Of a DNA stretch of 64,000 nt, positions 51,401 through 59,025 are shown one piece after another. The notes beneath the pieces were generated by a model. That model was given only the letters and a program-made list of their open reading frames with translations. It was not told where the DNA came from and did not search any database. How positions within the stretch are numbered: the stretch's first letter is position 1; every line of letters starts with the position of its first letter. This DNA is from Paramoeba atlantica (Eukaryota; Discosea): contig CDRNVI010000051.1 in the NCBI GenBank assembly GCA_977017575.1, positions 124,001 through 188,000 on the forward strand, written 5' to 3'. Position numbers and translations under genes: made by a program.

Positions 51401-53371
51401 CATCTTTCCAGTGCCTTTTCCTCCGTGCGCTGCCACTGAGCAGAGGAAAGATGTATCATGATGCGGCCTCCTTCTATGGTGCGTAGTGTCGATAGAAGAG
51501 TTCCGGGTGTATCCTGCACGTTCTCCAATCGGGACGTTGCGGCCCTCGATCGGTTCGCATTAGCCATCAGAGAGCGGGAAGATCGAAGCAGTGGCGGTTC
51601 AGGCTGGTTCTCAGGGTTCCTTATCAATTGGGGTGAGTTGGGAGTTGGTTGATCGTTCTCATCCCCCGACGAGATCGAGTTTCTCTGACCGGTGGATCGC
51701 GTCTGGCTGCTTGAGGTCGTCGATGTGGTTGTCGGCGTGGTGGTTGGTGTCTCTTCCGTGGATTGGTTGAGGCGAGAGTTTTGACTTCTGGAAATACTGA
51801 TGTTTTGCACGGATCCGTCGGGGTTGATCTGTCTCTCTGCTGGGGGTCGTGACCCTAGGAATAGACTTCGAAGACTCCAGCATGACGATTCAGCGGATGA
51901 GGGCCGCGCGGAAACTAGTACTCCTTCTTTGCAGCACTTGTGTAGGCATCGGGCTTTGTCCTGGCATTTATGCAGACACGGTCGTCTATTGACTTGTACC
52001 TCATTGCTAAGGGCAGGTGTGGAGTTGTTGGGAATCGGCAGTGGATCGGGAAGTGCTGTGACATGAGGGTTAGTGTCTTCTAGTGGGGCATTTGCTGCAT
52101 GGGCCTCGGTTGTCACGTTGTCAGAGAGCTGCGCTCGCTCATTTTGTGAGGTCCACGGTATGAGACTCCTCAGGGACCAACGGGCTGCAGAGGGGCGCGT
52201 TTCCGAGGCTCTATCGCTGTCGTAGTCGTGCGCCCGCCTGGTTTCACGGCTCTGGTACGCACGGGGTTCATGTAGTGCTGATTGGACGGTTCGGGTGCTC
52301 CGCTCGTCAAGGGAGGGTGTGAGAGGAGTTGCCGTTGCCCGTTCTGGGTGAGGACGAGGGGAGATGGGGACTCCCACCTTGCAGCATCGATGTTTGCAAT
52401 TCGCTTTATCTCGGCATATGTGCTTGCAGGGCCGATGCGTCACCGAGGTGGGAGGGCTGCTTGGCGTGGAGGGAAGTGGTGCTGGAGTGAGATTTTCTGC
52501 ATGTGGCTCGCTAGGGGAGTCAGTTGTGGTTGGTACCTGCGTAGCTGCGCTTACGGGTTCAGGTAAATGAGGATTTCCGCTTTCCGGGTCGGTGATTTTG
52601 CAGCAGGGATGTTTGCATCTCATTTTATTGAAGCAACGGTGTGCGCAAGGTTCGGTGCGTGCTGATGTAGGGGCCGGTTCTGCGGGGGTGTTCCGTGTGG
52701 GGAGGATTCGGTAGGGTTCGTCAAATTGGATTTTCGGCTTGGTCCACCCGATATCTGCGTCTTGTTGCGGCTCAGGGGAGACATGTGATATTGCGAAGCG
52801 GGCCAGTGAGGGTATTACACGTCCGTTGAGTTGTTTTTGTATGGCCCGTCCTAGGGATCCCGCTGAGGAATAATCCTGGTCGAGCTTCATGTCTTTGTCA
52901 TTATACGCTGAGGCCCAGCTTGTGTGTCGGTAGATCGAATATGGCGCCGCAGTTTCGCGGAAGAGGAAGAAATCGCATGCTTTGTGGTCCATAACGTCGT
53001 TCAAAGTGCATCTTTGGACCACGATTCCGTCGGAGCGCTTCGCTCCTGATGAGAGAGTTCGTGCGAGGGAAAGCTCCGCTGTGATTTCCGCTTGGAAATG
53101 GTCCTTCTCAGTTAGGAATAAGGCTGCCGCGTGCGTGTCGGGGAAGTAAAGCCAGTGTGGAGACTCCGAGTTTCTGAGACGTAGGGATACTGCCCGATTC
53201 TGGGTGAGGCGGAAGCTTTTCTCTCGAGGTGGGGGCGCGCTGGCAGATCCTCGAGGGAGGTCGCCTGGCGCTAGGGGGGGCGGGGTAGGAGGGTGAAGTG
53301 TCATGCCCCAATGGGGGAAGTAACAGTTAGTACGAAATTGAAAATAATTCAACAAGGTACAGAAACTGTAT
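48487..53371 (-). mobile_element. RLE-type LINE 2, intact ORF
   Basis: About 4.9 kb from SL to TCTCTGCAG (48487-48495). One uninterrupted ORF, short leader (about 45 nt between SL and ATG), 3' leader of about 80 nt without a long poly(A). It lies head to tail with LINE 1, separated by about 40 bp. Inserted in an LRR gene whose first half ends at 53398. By all visible motifs it could be active. Confidence 0.85.
48568..53304 (-). CDS. LINE 2 polyprotein: zinc motifs, RT, RLE
   Basis: 1578 residues from the Met at 53304 (MTLHPPTPPP); the open frame upstream runs through SL relics into LRR sequence and is not LINE. Order: unknown N-terminal domain (WLYFPDTHAAALFLTE), three zinc motifs (near 52.62, 52.41 and 51.96 kb: CAHRCFNKMRCKHPCC, CKHICRDKANCKHRCC, CLHKCQDKARCLHKCC), Ser/Thr-rich linkers, basic helix, RT (NWRPISLTSC, QYDLKNAFGSLPH, GVLQGDTLSPVLF, AFADDLTLV), CCHC knuckle (CPICGEATQTPRHILTGC), then RPDGW...YIIELTSPWEEN...HERKVRKYTHL, the PD-(D/E)xK endonuclease. 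The protein nicks target DNA and primes reverse transcription from the nick. Confidence 0.9.
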   Translation of the reverse strand: MTLHPPTPPPLAPGDLPRGSASAPPPREKSFRLTQNRAVSLRLRNSESPHWLYFPDTHAAALFLTEKDHFQAEITAELSLARTLSSGAKRSDGIVVQRCTLNDVMDHKACDFFLFRETAAPYSIYRHTSWASAYNDKDMKLDQDYSSAGSLGRAIQKQLNGRVIPSLARFAISHVSPEPQQDADIGWTKPKIQFDEPYRILPTRNTPAEPAPTSARTEPCAHRCFNKMRCKHPCCKITDPESGNPHLPEPVSAATQVPTTTDSPSEPHAENLTPAPLPSTPSSPPTSVTHRPCKHICRDKANCKHRCCKVGVPISPRPHPERATATPLTPSLDERSTRTVQSALHEPRAYQSRETRRAHDYDSDRASETRPSAARWSLRSLIPWTSQNERAQLSDNVTTEAHAANAPLEDTNPHVTALPDPLPIPNNSTPALSNEVQVNRRPCLHKCQDKARCLHKCCKEGVLVSARPSSAESSCWSLRSLFLGSRPPAERQINPDGSVQNISISRSQNSRLNQSTEETPTTTPTTTSTTSSSQTRSTGQRNSISSGDENDQPTPNSPQLIRNPENQPEPPLLRSSRSLMANANRSRAATSRLENVQDTPGTLLSTLRTIEGGRIMIHLSSAQWQRTEEKALERCTKFLSPAESADEATAQAELLTACLAVSAYEVASEADPTGGFRIRTNARHNRRRTRPLAAERSAKQLETHVRQLKATLRYTHGRAERNHVKGQLKEAVKLQKVYMAEGEAQRLEMAQRWAHTRFQRNPWTAGSECIDNHEKEAQQRNGKHPDIAPAEVESYFRGSMETTQECGLPPTELLGPQADRDMTWEAIDSATIAAAVSSKRHTAAPGSDTVSNALLKRCPALHPFLAQSFNDLFKFGVCPDNWKKAVTLLVHKSGPTQNVSNWRPISLTSCLGKLFHSIVSHRIQEHVIGSGVIDTTIQKGFLPGVNGCIEHTQALCELLDHQRQHKRQYCLGQYDLKNAFGSLPHCVLFSALEWARLPTNVITYIRALYTGASMQVKCAEGLTGDISITRGVLQGDTLSPVLFLIAMEVVLRYLRSSLPKYGIVWDTRETFIKAFADDLTLVTSTPDELQRATNVLHRVLTTMGLRLNVGKCRVQHMAVLNGGYKTHRPRIVADGQVIPHICDKGSLFLGMTLAPGAQQGKVLFKTLQCKLRKWLGNITESAFDQAAKMWIYNNAIISRLRYVLTVNTGITFNYILRLQKLATNQIRKWLNVAKTATSELFYSERGWRMMSISKLWLQCTATAISQMSKSRDPAVQYALRHRIANEQRRRSSGHVRPAARFYDMRDDPDNLRRTINDEYERHLIESVQRRTTIACEWFQMATESDLAKDFASALCNIKSSSLSRFAASVLTQTPLPTRSSLRRWGISSHTNVTCPICGEATQTPRHILTGCKVSLEQGRYTYRHDLILLALADAVANSPTTSSYHFDVDLYRNSPPWLSHGTELRPDGWVRLHNGSEYIIELTSPWEENLEYAHERKVRKYTHLYTQRRLANPSTFLLVFEVGARGKLNSSARAVNSLFGTKAEASKCREKLVQRALLGSFHIYQQRENPNWYMPSFQ

Positions 53372-53397
53372 GTAACAATGTACAGAAACTGTATCTT
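53350..53397 (-). other. Two tandem spliced-leader relics at LINE 2
   Basis: On the minus strand the first relic (53374-53397) is AAG, ATACAGTTTCTGTAC, ATTGTT; it is followed after AC by a second (53350-53371), ATACAGTTTCTGTAC, CTTGTTG. The inner one is truncated at its 5' end. This is what repeated rounds of trans-splicing and retroposition would leave. Confidence 0.8.
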
Positions 53398-53795
53398 TAG
53401 AAACCATAATTGGGGCGGCAGCACTGTCAAATCAATGGGGCCCAACATATTACAATTGAAAACGTCAAATCTTTGCAGCAATCCAGGGAGATGTGCAATA
53501 GGTAACACTCCGGTGATCCCCCTTTGTTTTTTTGAAGAGAACGATAGTGTGATGTCCGGCATGTACATCCATGCAAATGTTCCACAATATTTATCATGCC
53601 CGTGGACGTTAAAAAAACCTTGCGGGACTAGTTCAATGGAAATCATTGTTGGTTGCTATTGCACTTTACTGCAAACCATTCACGCGCAGTAGTGTTCGTT
53701 GTCCATGTCTCTTCTGGATTCGAAATGATTGCTAAAATCATATTTCTGGGGAAGAACGGAACCATTCACTTTGGCGGGGTGAGGTAAGGTTGTAT
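53398..53795 (-). pseudogene. LRR gene 11, 5' half, cut by LINE 2
   Basis: HPAKVNGSVLPQKYDF (about 53.79-53.74 kb), then in other frames ISNPEETWTTNTTAREWFAV and, from 53646, KYCGTFAWMYMPDITLSF, GVLPIAHLPGLLQRFDVF, GPIDLTVLPPQLWFL. It parallels LRR protein 10 throughout, ending where the SL of LINE 2 begins. The cap reads AREW in place of ACEW, and the frame shifts at least twice, so the gene was or became inactive. Confidence 0.75.
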
Positions 53796-53879
53796 CGCTG
53801 CTGAGACAAGCTAAAATACAACCCGGAGGATAGAGCGACATAAAGAAGCGAAATAAAGTCTAAGTGTACCTCGCTGGCC

Positions 53880-54294
53880 TGCCTGCTACGGACCGTCCTT
53901 ACTCTTTCTTTCATCCAAGAATCATGCCATCCGTTTCATGCACAAGCTACAAGCAAGCACAAGCTTGCTCGTGCACATGCTTGTACATTGTACTTAGCGC
54001 AAACAGAGAATTCACCCCGTTCTCCATTTCCCACCTTCCCGTTTTACCCCCTGGCGCTCTTCCCTCCCCGTTTTCTTTCTCCCAATCCACAGAAGTTTTC
54101 CCCCAAACTCATAAGGGAATCCACCTCACAAGGCGTATTCCACCCCACCTTTCCCCTTTTATCCTTTTACCCTCCTACATCTACCCCCCCTCCTCCCCCA
54201 CCCTCCCCCTCTTCCCCCCCCCCGCCTCCTCTCCTCCCCCACCGCCCCTCCAGCATCACCCCCACCCCCTTCCCTCTATTTCAACTCCCGCCTT
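53880..54294. other. Pyrimidine-rich intergenic region
   Basis: Long C/T runs on the plus strand (54140-54330). It lies 3' of the mS41 gene on the minus strand. No gene recognised; the open frames are composition artefacts. Confidence 0.5.
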
Positions 54295-54942
54295 TCACCC
54301 CTGCCCTACCCCTCCCCCCTCCTGCCTTCCCCCCAGCCTCCTCTCCTCCCCCGCCGCCCACTCCGGCATCACCCCCCCCACCGCGGCGTCGAACTCCGGC
54401 CGCGTCCCCACCCCCTGCTGGTGCGGGCGGTAGTTCCGCGGGACCTCCGGGAGCATCGTGCGGCACGCGCGCCCGTTGAGCCGCACGAACGGCGCCCGGG
54501 CCTCCTCCCGCGCCGTGCCGTCCACGCCCCGGGGGACGTACCCCCGGCGGTAGCTCCCCTGCCAGTTCAGCAGGTGCTGGATGACGTTCGGGGGGACCCC
54601 CTGGGCCTTGAGCTCCGTCCGGGTCACCGTCATCAGGTGCTCCCAGTCCCGGAACAGGGAGGCGTACTCCACGCAGCGCAGGCCGCGGGCGGTGGAGAGG
54701 CGGGAGAGGAAGGCTTGGATGTCCGGGACTTCCTCGTGGGGGGGACGTAGCGGGAGGGGGTGCATCTCCTCCGGGGAGACGCTCTCGATGGGGGCGAATT
54801 TGCGCGGGTCGGGCATGTAGGAGTAGCGGTAGATTTTCGCGGGCTGGCGGCGGGATTTGAAACGGCGGGAGAGGGTGTAGAGGGTGGAGGGGGAAACGGG
54901 GGAGGGGGGGAAAGGGTGGAGAGAAAAGAGGAAAGGTGGCAT
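54295..54942 (-). CDS. Mitochondrial small-subunit ribosomal protein mS41-like
   Basis: 215 residues from the Met at 54942. I prefer this start because the 72 upstream in-frame residues lie in a pyrimidine-rich leader. Residues 1-35 (MPPFLFSLHPFPPSPVSPST then RRFKSRRQ) look like a mitochondrial presequence. Residues 74-134 match the IGR motif of Fyv4/mS41: DIQAFLSRL, GLRCVEYASLF, W, LMTVTRTELKAQGVPP, LLNWQGSYRRGY. In known mitoribosomes mS41 binds rRNA of the small subunit. The C-terminal tail is Gly/Glu/Arg-rich and may be a lineage extension. High-GC codon use, like PRP43. Confidence 0.7.
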   Translation of the reverse strand: MPPFLFSLHPFPPSPVSPSTLYTLSRRFKSRRQPAKIYRYSYMPDPRKFAPIESVSPEEMHPLPLRPPHEEVPDIQAFLSRLSTARGLRCVEYASLFRDWEHLMTVTRTELKAQGVPPNVIQHLLNWQGSYRRGYVPRGVDGTAREEARAPFVRLNGRACRTMLPEVPRNYRPHQQGVGTRPEFDAAVGGVMPEWAAGEERRLGGRQEGGGVGQG

Positions 54943-55060
54943 GGGGTTGAGGGGGGGGGGGGTGTAGGGAGAGAGGTGGAAAGGGGTAGAAAGGGAAGGT
55001 AAGGTGGTGTGAAAAATGGAGGAACGAAATGGTAAAGAAGGAAAATGAAGGGTTAAAGTG
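54943..55060 (-). promoter_or_regulatory. Long polypyrimidine leader of mS41
   Basis: On the minus strand a C/T tract of more than 90 bases with few purines precedes the ATG (CTTCTTTACC, CCTTACCTTCCC, then a C run). In kinetoplastids such tracts guide SL addition. The exact acceptor AG cannot be assigned. Confidence 0.4.
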
Positions 55061-55205
55061 AAGGATTGTTTTACAGCTTTTTTAAAAATGTTTTTTTTTG
55101 TAATATTACATCTCCAAAACCGAACCTCAAAAAAACGGCAAGTATGTATTTTTTTCAAAATATTAAATTTTATTGCTCTTTTAACGGTCTTGATTCTTTG
55201 TTTCT

Positions 55206-55295
55206 CCCCCCAAACCTTACCCAGCTAACCCACGTCGCGGTGGTACCAGCCTTGGACTGCGGTCGGCGCAATCTGGGAACTTCCTCTCTGGATTT
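55206..55295 (-). repeat. LINE 3'-end relic
   Basis: GGTACCAG, CAATCTGGGAACTTCCTCTC and neighbours match 39.79-39.85 kb (ACCAGTCCTGTACC, CAATCTGGGCGTTCCCTCTC). It is the last 90 bp of the same LINE type. Confidence 0.6.
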
Positions 55296-55369
55296 TTGCT
55301 TTACTTACATTGCACTAATAAAAACCGAAAGAGATCTTATTGAAATATTGACAGTACCGTGAAAACATT

Positions 55370-55900
55370 AATTAAGAATAACATAAATTAAGGTAACGTT
55401 TTTGCCACATAAATATTACTTTAATGTCCGGTACCTTAATGCTTGGTACCTTAATTATTGTTTGGAGCTCATATTTCCGATGTCGATATCTTTCGAAACT
55501 TGAAAAAAATTAGGTTGAAAGTACCTACAACCAGGTCAGTTAGAATATTTTCAGTTCATGCGCAGAATCATAATTCGCAATTAGAAGAGTAAATACTACA
55601 CCTAAAACTTGCGCACTTGTGCATTTAAGTAAGCAATGTTTGGCCATGTTTAGCCCAAATACGTGTAAGGTAGCGATTTCCCTGGTTAGCTAGCGTTTTA
55701 AGGATGCCTACCCTGCACGATTTTTGGATGCACGCTGATAGGTTCTAAGTTGAAAATGACCACCGCCTTTCACGAAGCGACTAAAAGAGAAATTAATTAT
55801 TGCGATAGATTTTCGTAAAAATGAGTGACACATACAGGTAATTAATACCTTAATTTCTGGTACCTTAATTATAATTACCTTAATACCGTTACCCCCCCCT
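55370..55900. repeat. AT-rich element with GGTACCTTAAT motifs
   Basis: GGTACCTTAAT or CTTAATxxGGTAC strings recur at both ends (55390-55450 and 55845-55890). Possibly a MITE; exact ends unclear. No gene. Confidence 0.45.
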
Positions 55901-55908
55901 TAGATATC

Positions 55909-55975
55909 CTAGTACGCTACTTATCCTCTTTTGTGACGAAACCTCTGGGACACGAGAGGATAAGTAGCGTACTAG
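55909..55975. repeat. Perfect 21-bp inverted repeat
   Basis: CTAGTACGCTACTTATCCTC plus one base (55909-55929) pairs fully with 55955-55975 around a 25-nt loop. It abuts the AT-rich element on its left and pogo-like coding sequence on its right, so it may be an element end. Confidence 0.9.
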
Positions 55976-56084
55976 CTTACGGAGAAATACTATCTCTACA
56001 CTGTATACTAAAACTCTACTACTACCAAATGCGTCAGCCATTACCGTTGCTCATTTTTAGCGCGAATCAGGTTAGGGGTGCTCT

Positions 56085-56480
56085 AATGCCTCGAGACCCT
56101 TTCGTTGTTGTTACTGCCCCAGAGAATATTATCAACATCCTTCCGACGGCTCAGCTTCTCACGGAGCAGCATGTGGAAAGCGAGCGTGAGCGCAAGTCTC
56201 GTGTAGAGCTTACAATAGAGCAGAAGCGTAACATCTGCGCGTCTCTGGATGCAGGAAAAACAGAACGACAGGTTGCTCAAGAGTATCACCTTGATCGAAG
56301 CACCGTCAGAAAAATATATAAAAATCTATAAAAGAAAGCAAAACTGGGACCATCTGGTGCGCCTTGGCTGCGTTCTATTAACCAGTATCACCCTCCGCGC
56401 CAGAATGCCGCACTATATGAGGCCGGAGCCATGCTGCAAACTCTTCGGGAAGCTCTTACTGGAGTTACGAAGGTTGTATC
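56085..56480 (+). pseudogene. Pogo/Tigger-like DNA-binding relic
   Basis: RVELTIEQKRNICASLDAG, then TERQVAQEYHLDRSTVRKIY is a psq/CENP-B-type helix-turn-helix (56205-56325). After a stop the text continues in another frame as KLGPSGAPWLRSINQYHPP, then NAALYEAGAMLQTLREAL, which still looks coding. No DDE domain is visible. Could also be a host HTH gene in decay. Confidence 0.45.
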
Positions 56481-56868
56481 ATGCTAAAAACTTCCCCCCC
56501 CTCGTCCCCCTCCTCTTTGTTGCGCCCCCCTTTCACCCCCAGCACTGCCCTCCTGGCCTCCCCCCCGAGAAGCCCTCTCTGCCCCCTCTTCACCTCCCAA
56601 CGACGCCTCGTCGCCGCCTTCCTCAGACAGACTGGAGACGAAGGGACAGGAAGAATTTTCTCCAGAAAGTGCTGATCTGCCTTTTGTACCTTAGCCCTCC
56701 CTTCATTACTTAAGCAAATATTTATCGTTAACGTCTCATAATTATCATCTTCGTTTACCCGCAATCTATCCTTACAGTGAAACAAATTGGTTCATCTTAT
56801 CAGCTAAAGTGTTGTATACTCCTCCTCTCATTAATTCCTATAAATATAAATCATAACAAAAAAGAAAA

Positions 56869-56948
56869 CCCAGATTGAAATGGGCGAGGGAGATACGAAG
56901 CAACAGGCGTGGCAGATTCCCGCTGAAAAGAAATGGTATCTCCCCGCA
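56869..56948 (+). repeat. Hairpin-bearing repeat, copy of 17951-18030
   Basis: GGGCGAGGGAGATAC, GGCAGATTCCCGC, GGTATCTCC. The pairing ends are kept, the middle differs. It lies at the start of the satellite block. Confidence 0.55.
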
Positions 56949-57111
56949 CGAGAAAAGCCTTTGCGCTTGCTAGCTCGGCTAGCTTCCACAACATGGCGAT
57001 CTGTAACAACACTCTCTAAATGGAACACCAGTGCAGCCACTGGTGGCGCACGGTCTCTCATGTGGGTGTTTCATGTGCAGCCACCTGCACCCACGATCCA
57101 CTATAGCTAGA

Positions 57112-58005
57112 CACTGCATCAATACAGTCACCGCCTCACGTGGCAGTACACTTACTCTCGCACTGCAGTCACTGACTCTCTCACGCGCCACTGCATCTGC
57201 ACTGCGTTCACTGCCTCACGTGGAAGTACACTTACTCTCTCACGTGCCACTGCATCTACACTGCGTTCACTGCCTCACGTGGCAGTACACTTACTCTCTC
57301 ACCTGCCATTGCATCTACACTGCGTTCACTGCCTCACGTGGCAGTACACTTACTCTTTCACGTACCACTGTACTTACAGTGGTAGTGCACTTACTCTCGC
57401 ACGTGCCACTGCAGCTGCACTGCATCAATACAGTCACTTCCTCACGTGGCAGTGCTCTTACTCTCTCACGCGCCACTGCAGCTGCACTGCATCAATACAG
57501 TCACTGCCTCCCGTGGCAGTACACTTACTCTCTCAAGTGCCACTGCAGCCACATTGCATTACTGCAGTCACTTCCTCACGTGGCGGTGCACTTACTCTCG
57601 CACGTGCCACTGCAGCTACACTGCAGTCACTGACTCTCTCACGCGCCACTGCATGTACACTGCGCTCACTGCCTCACGTGGAAGTACAATTACTCTCGCA
57701 CGTGCCACTGCAGCTACACTGCAGTCACTTACTCTCTCACGCGCCACTGCGTTCACTGCCTCACGTGGCAGTACACTTATTCTTTCACGTACGTGATGCA
57801 GCTGCACTGCAGTCACTTCCTCACGTGGCAGTGCACTTACTCTCGCACGTGCCACTGCAGCTGCACTGCATCACTGTGCAACCACTGCCTCACGTGGCAG
57901 TACACTTACTCTCTCACGTGCCACTGTACCTACACTGCATCACTGTGCAACCACTGCCTCACGTGGCAGTACACTTACTCTCTCACGGACACTGTAGCTG
58001 CACAC
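57112..58005. repeat. Satellite of 60-85 bp units (CACGTGGCAGTACACTTACT)
   Basis: More than ten units built from CCTCACGTGGCAGTACACTT, ACTCTCTCACG(T/C)GCCACTGCA and CTGCATCAxTxCAGTCAC, in varying order and length. CACGTGGCAGT and GTGCCACTGC are partly inverse to each other. Long open frames across it (up to 277 residues) are repeats of one short peptide pattern and not a gene. Confidence 0.9.
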
Positions 58006-58187
58006 TACCACTCGGACCTGCTCATTATTTTTCTCTCTCTATATATATATACAAAATGCAAACCGTGTTTTTGGTGGCCAGCTGGTCACTTTTTCGAGAA
58101 AAAAAAGTCTGAAAAAAAGTTTGTTCCGAATTTGTTTTTTTGGCGATCTTGAGCAAATAATTTTTTTTTCGATTTTTTTAGTAAAAT

Positions 58188-58232
58188 GTCGATGTCGGGA
58201 ATCGAACCGCGGACGTTCAGCGTCAAAATGGA
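58188..58232 (-). other. tRNA-like T-arm fragment
   Basis: On the minus strand: GACG CTGAA CGTC stem-loop, then GCGGTTCGATTCCCGACA with a perfect B box. The T stem is imperfect and no D arm or acceptor is seen, so it is a tRNA or SINE fragment bordering the 20-bp satellite. Confidence 0.35.
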
Positions 58233-58241
58233 ACCCCACTC

Positions 58242-58428
58242 GCACATTGATAATGCATAGTTACTGCACATTGATAATGCATAACGTGCCTCACATTGAT
58301 AATGCATATAGCACATTGATAATGCATATAGCACATTGATAATGCATATAGCACATTGATATTGCATACAGCACATTGATAATGCATACAGCACATTGAT
58401 AATGCATACAGCACATTGACGATGCATT
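58242..58428. repeat. 20-bp satellite, array 1
   Basis: About nine units of GCACATTGATAATGCATATA with few changes. It is in inverse orientation to array 2 at 59026-59379. Confidence 0.95.
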
Positions 58429-58474
58429 ATTTGGAAATTAAAGGTGTTTTCAAGAAATAGTGAACACTCGTCTC

Positions 58475-58646
58475 TGCTCCCGGTGAGGCCCCGGAGTTGC
58501 GAGAGGCCTCCATACCCCACAACTACCACCTTCCCCCCCTATTTAGCGGGGGTCGCGCGAGCGACCCCTGATAAATGGGGGGAAGGTGGTAGTTGTTTTG
58601 GAGAAAATGAGAGGCAGAACGCACGGAGGGGCCGGCCGGGCCACTG
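58475..58646. repeat. Hairpin unit, copy 1
   Basis: 170 bp containing a 78-nt foldback (58519-58596): arms ACAACTACCACCTTCCCCCC and its inverse, with an inner GGGGTCGC/GCGACCCC stem. It ends in a GGCCGGCCGGGCCA run. Confidence 0.9.
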
Positions 58647-58764
58647 AGTCACGTGAAAGTGTGACACCCAAAAACTAAACCTAGGTCTTGTTTACCCGTC
58701 TGCACAACAGAACCGTAAATGGCACGTAAAGATGGTTGGCCGAGGTACCCAATAAATTCACCTT

Positions 58765-58938
58765 TGCTCCCGGTGAGGCCCCGGAGTTGCGTGAAGGCCT
58801 CCATACCCCACAACTACCACCTTCCCCCCCTATTTAGCGGGGGTCGCGCGAGCGACCCCTGATAAATGGGGGGAAGGTGGTAGTTGTTTTGGGGAATATG
58901 AGAGGCCGAACGCACGGAGGGGCCGGCCGGGCCAATGA
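58765..58938. repeat. Hairpin unit, copy 2
   Basis: Same unit about 290 bp further on, with only a few substitutions and an intact foldback (58810-58887). Both copies are followed by CTTGTTTACCCGT(C/T)TGCA, so the full period includes that spacer. Confidence 0.9.
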
Positions 58939-59025
58939 ACCCAGACACCATACCCAACCCCTAGCAAAGCCTAAACCTTGTTTACCCGTTTGCAAGACAA
59001 GAATGTGTGTCGTTAGTGGGAAGCA

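Noticed and set aside
44535-53304. A Mer3/HFM1-type helicase, because of the CxHxCxDK motif
   Set aside because: No helicase motifs are present; the protein has reverse transcriptase and endonuclease domains.
53304-53646. A 1692-residue protein starting at 53646
   Set aside because: The first 114 codons are LRR remnant plus SL relics read through in frame. The LINE protein begins at the Met at 53304, matching the start of LINE 1.
53864-54479. Plus-strand proline-rich ORFs of 160-190 residues
   Set aside because: They are shadows of a C/T-rich tract and of the mS41 gene on the other strand.
57279-58112. Long overlapping ORFs of 200-277 residues
   Set aside because: They are translations of the CACGTG satellite with no codon-like signal and open frames on both strands.
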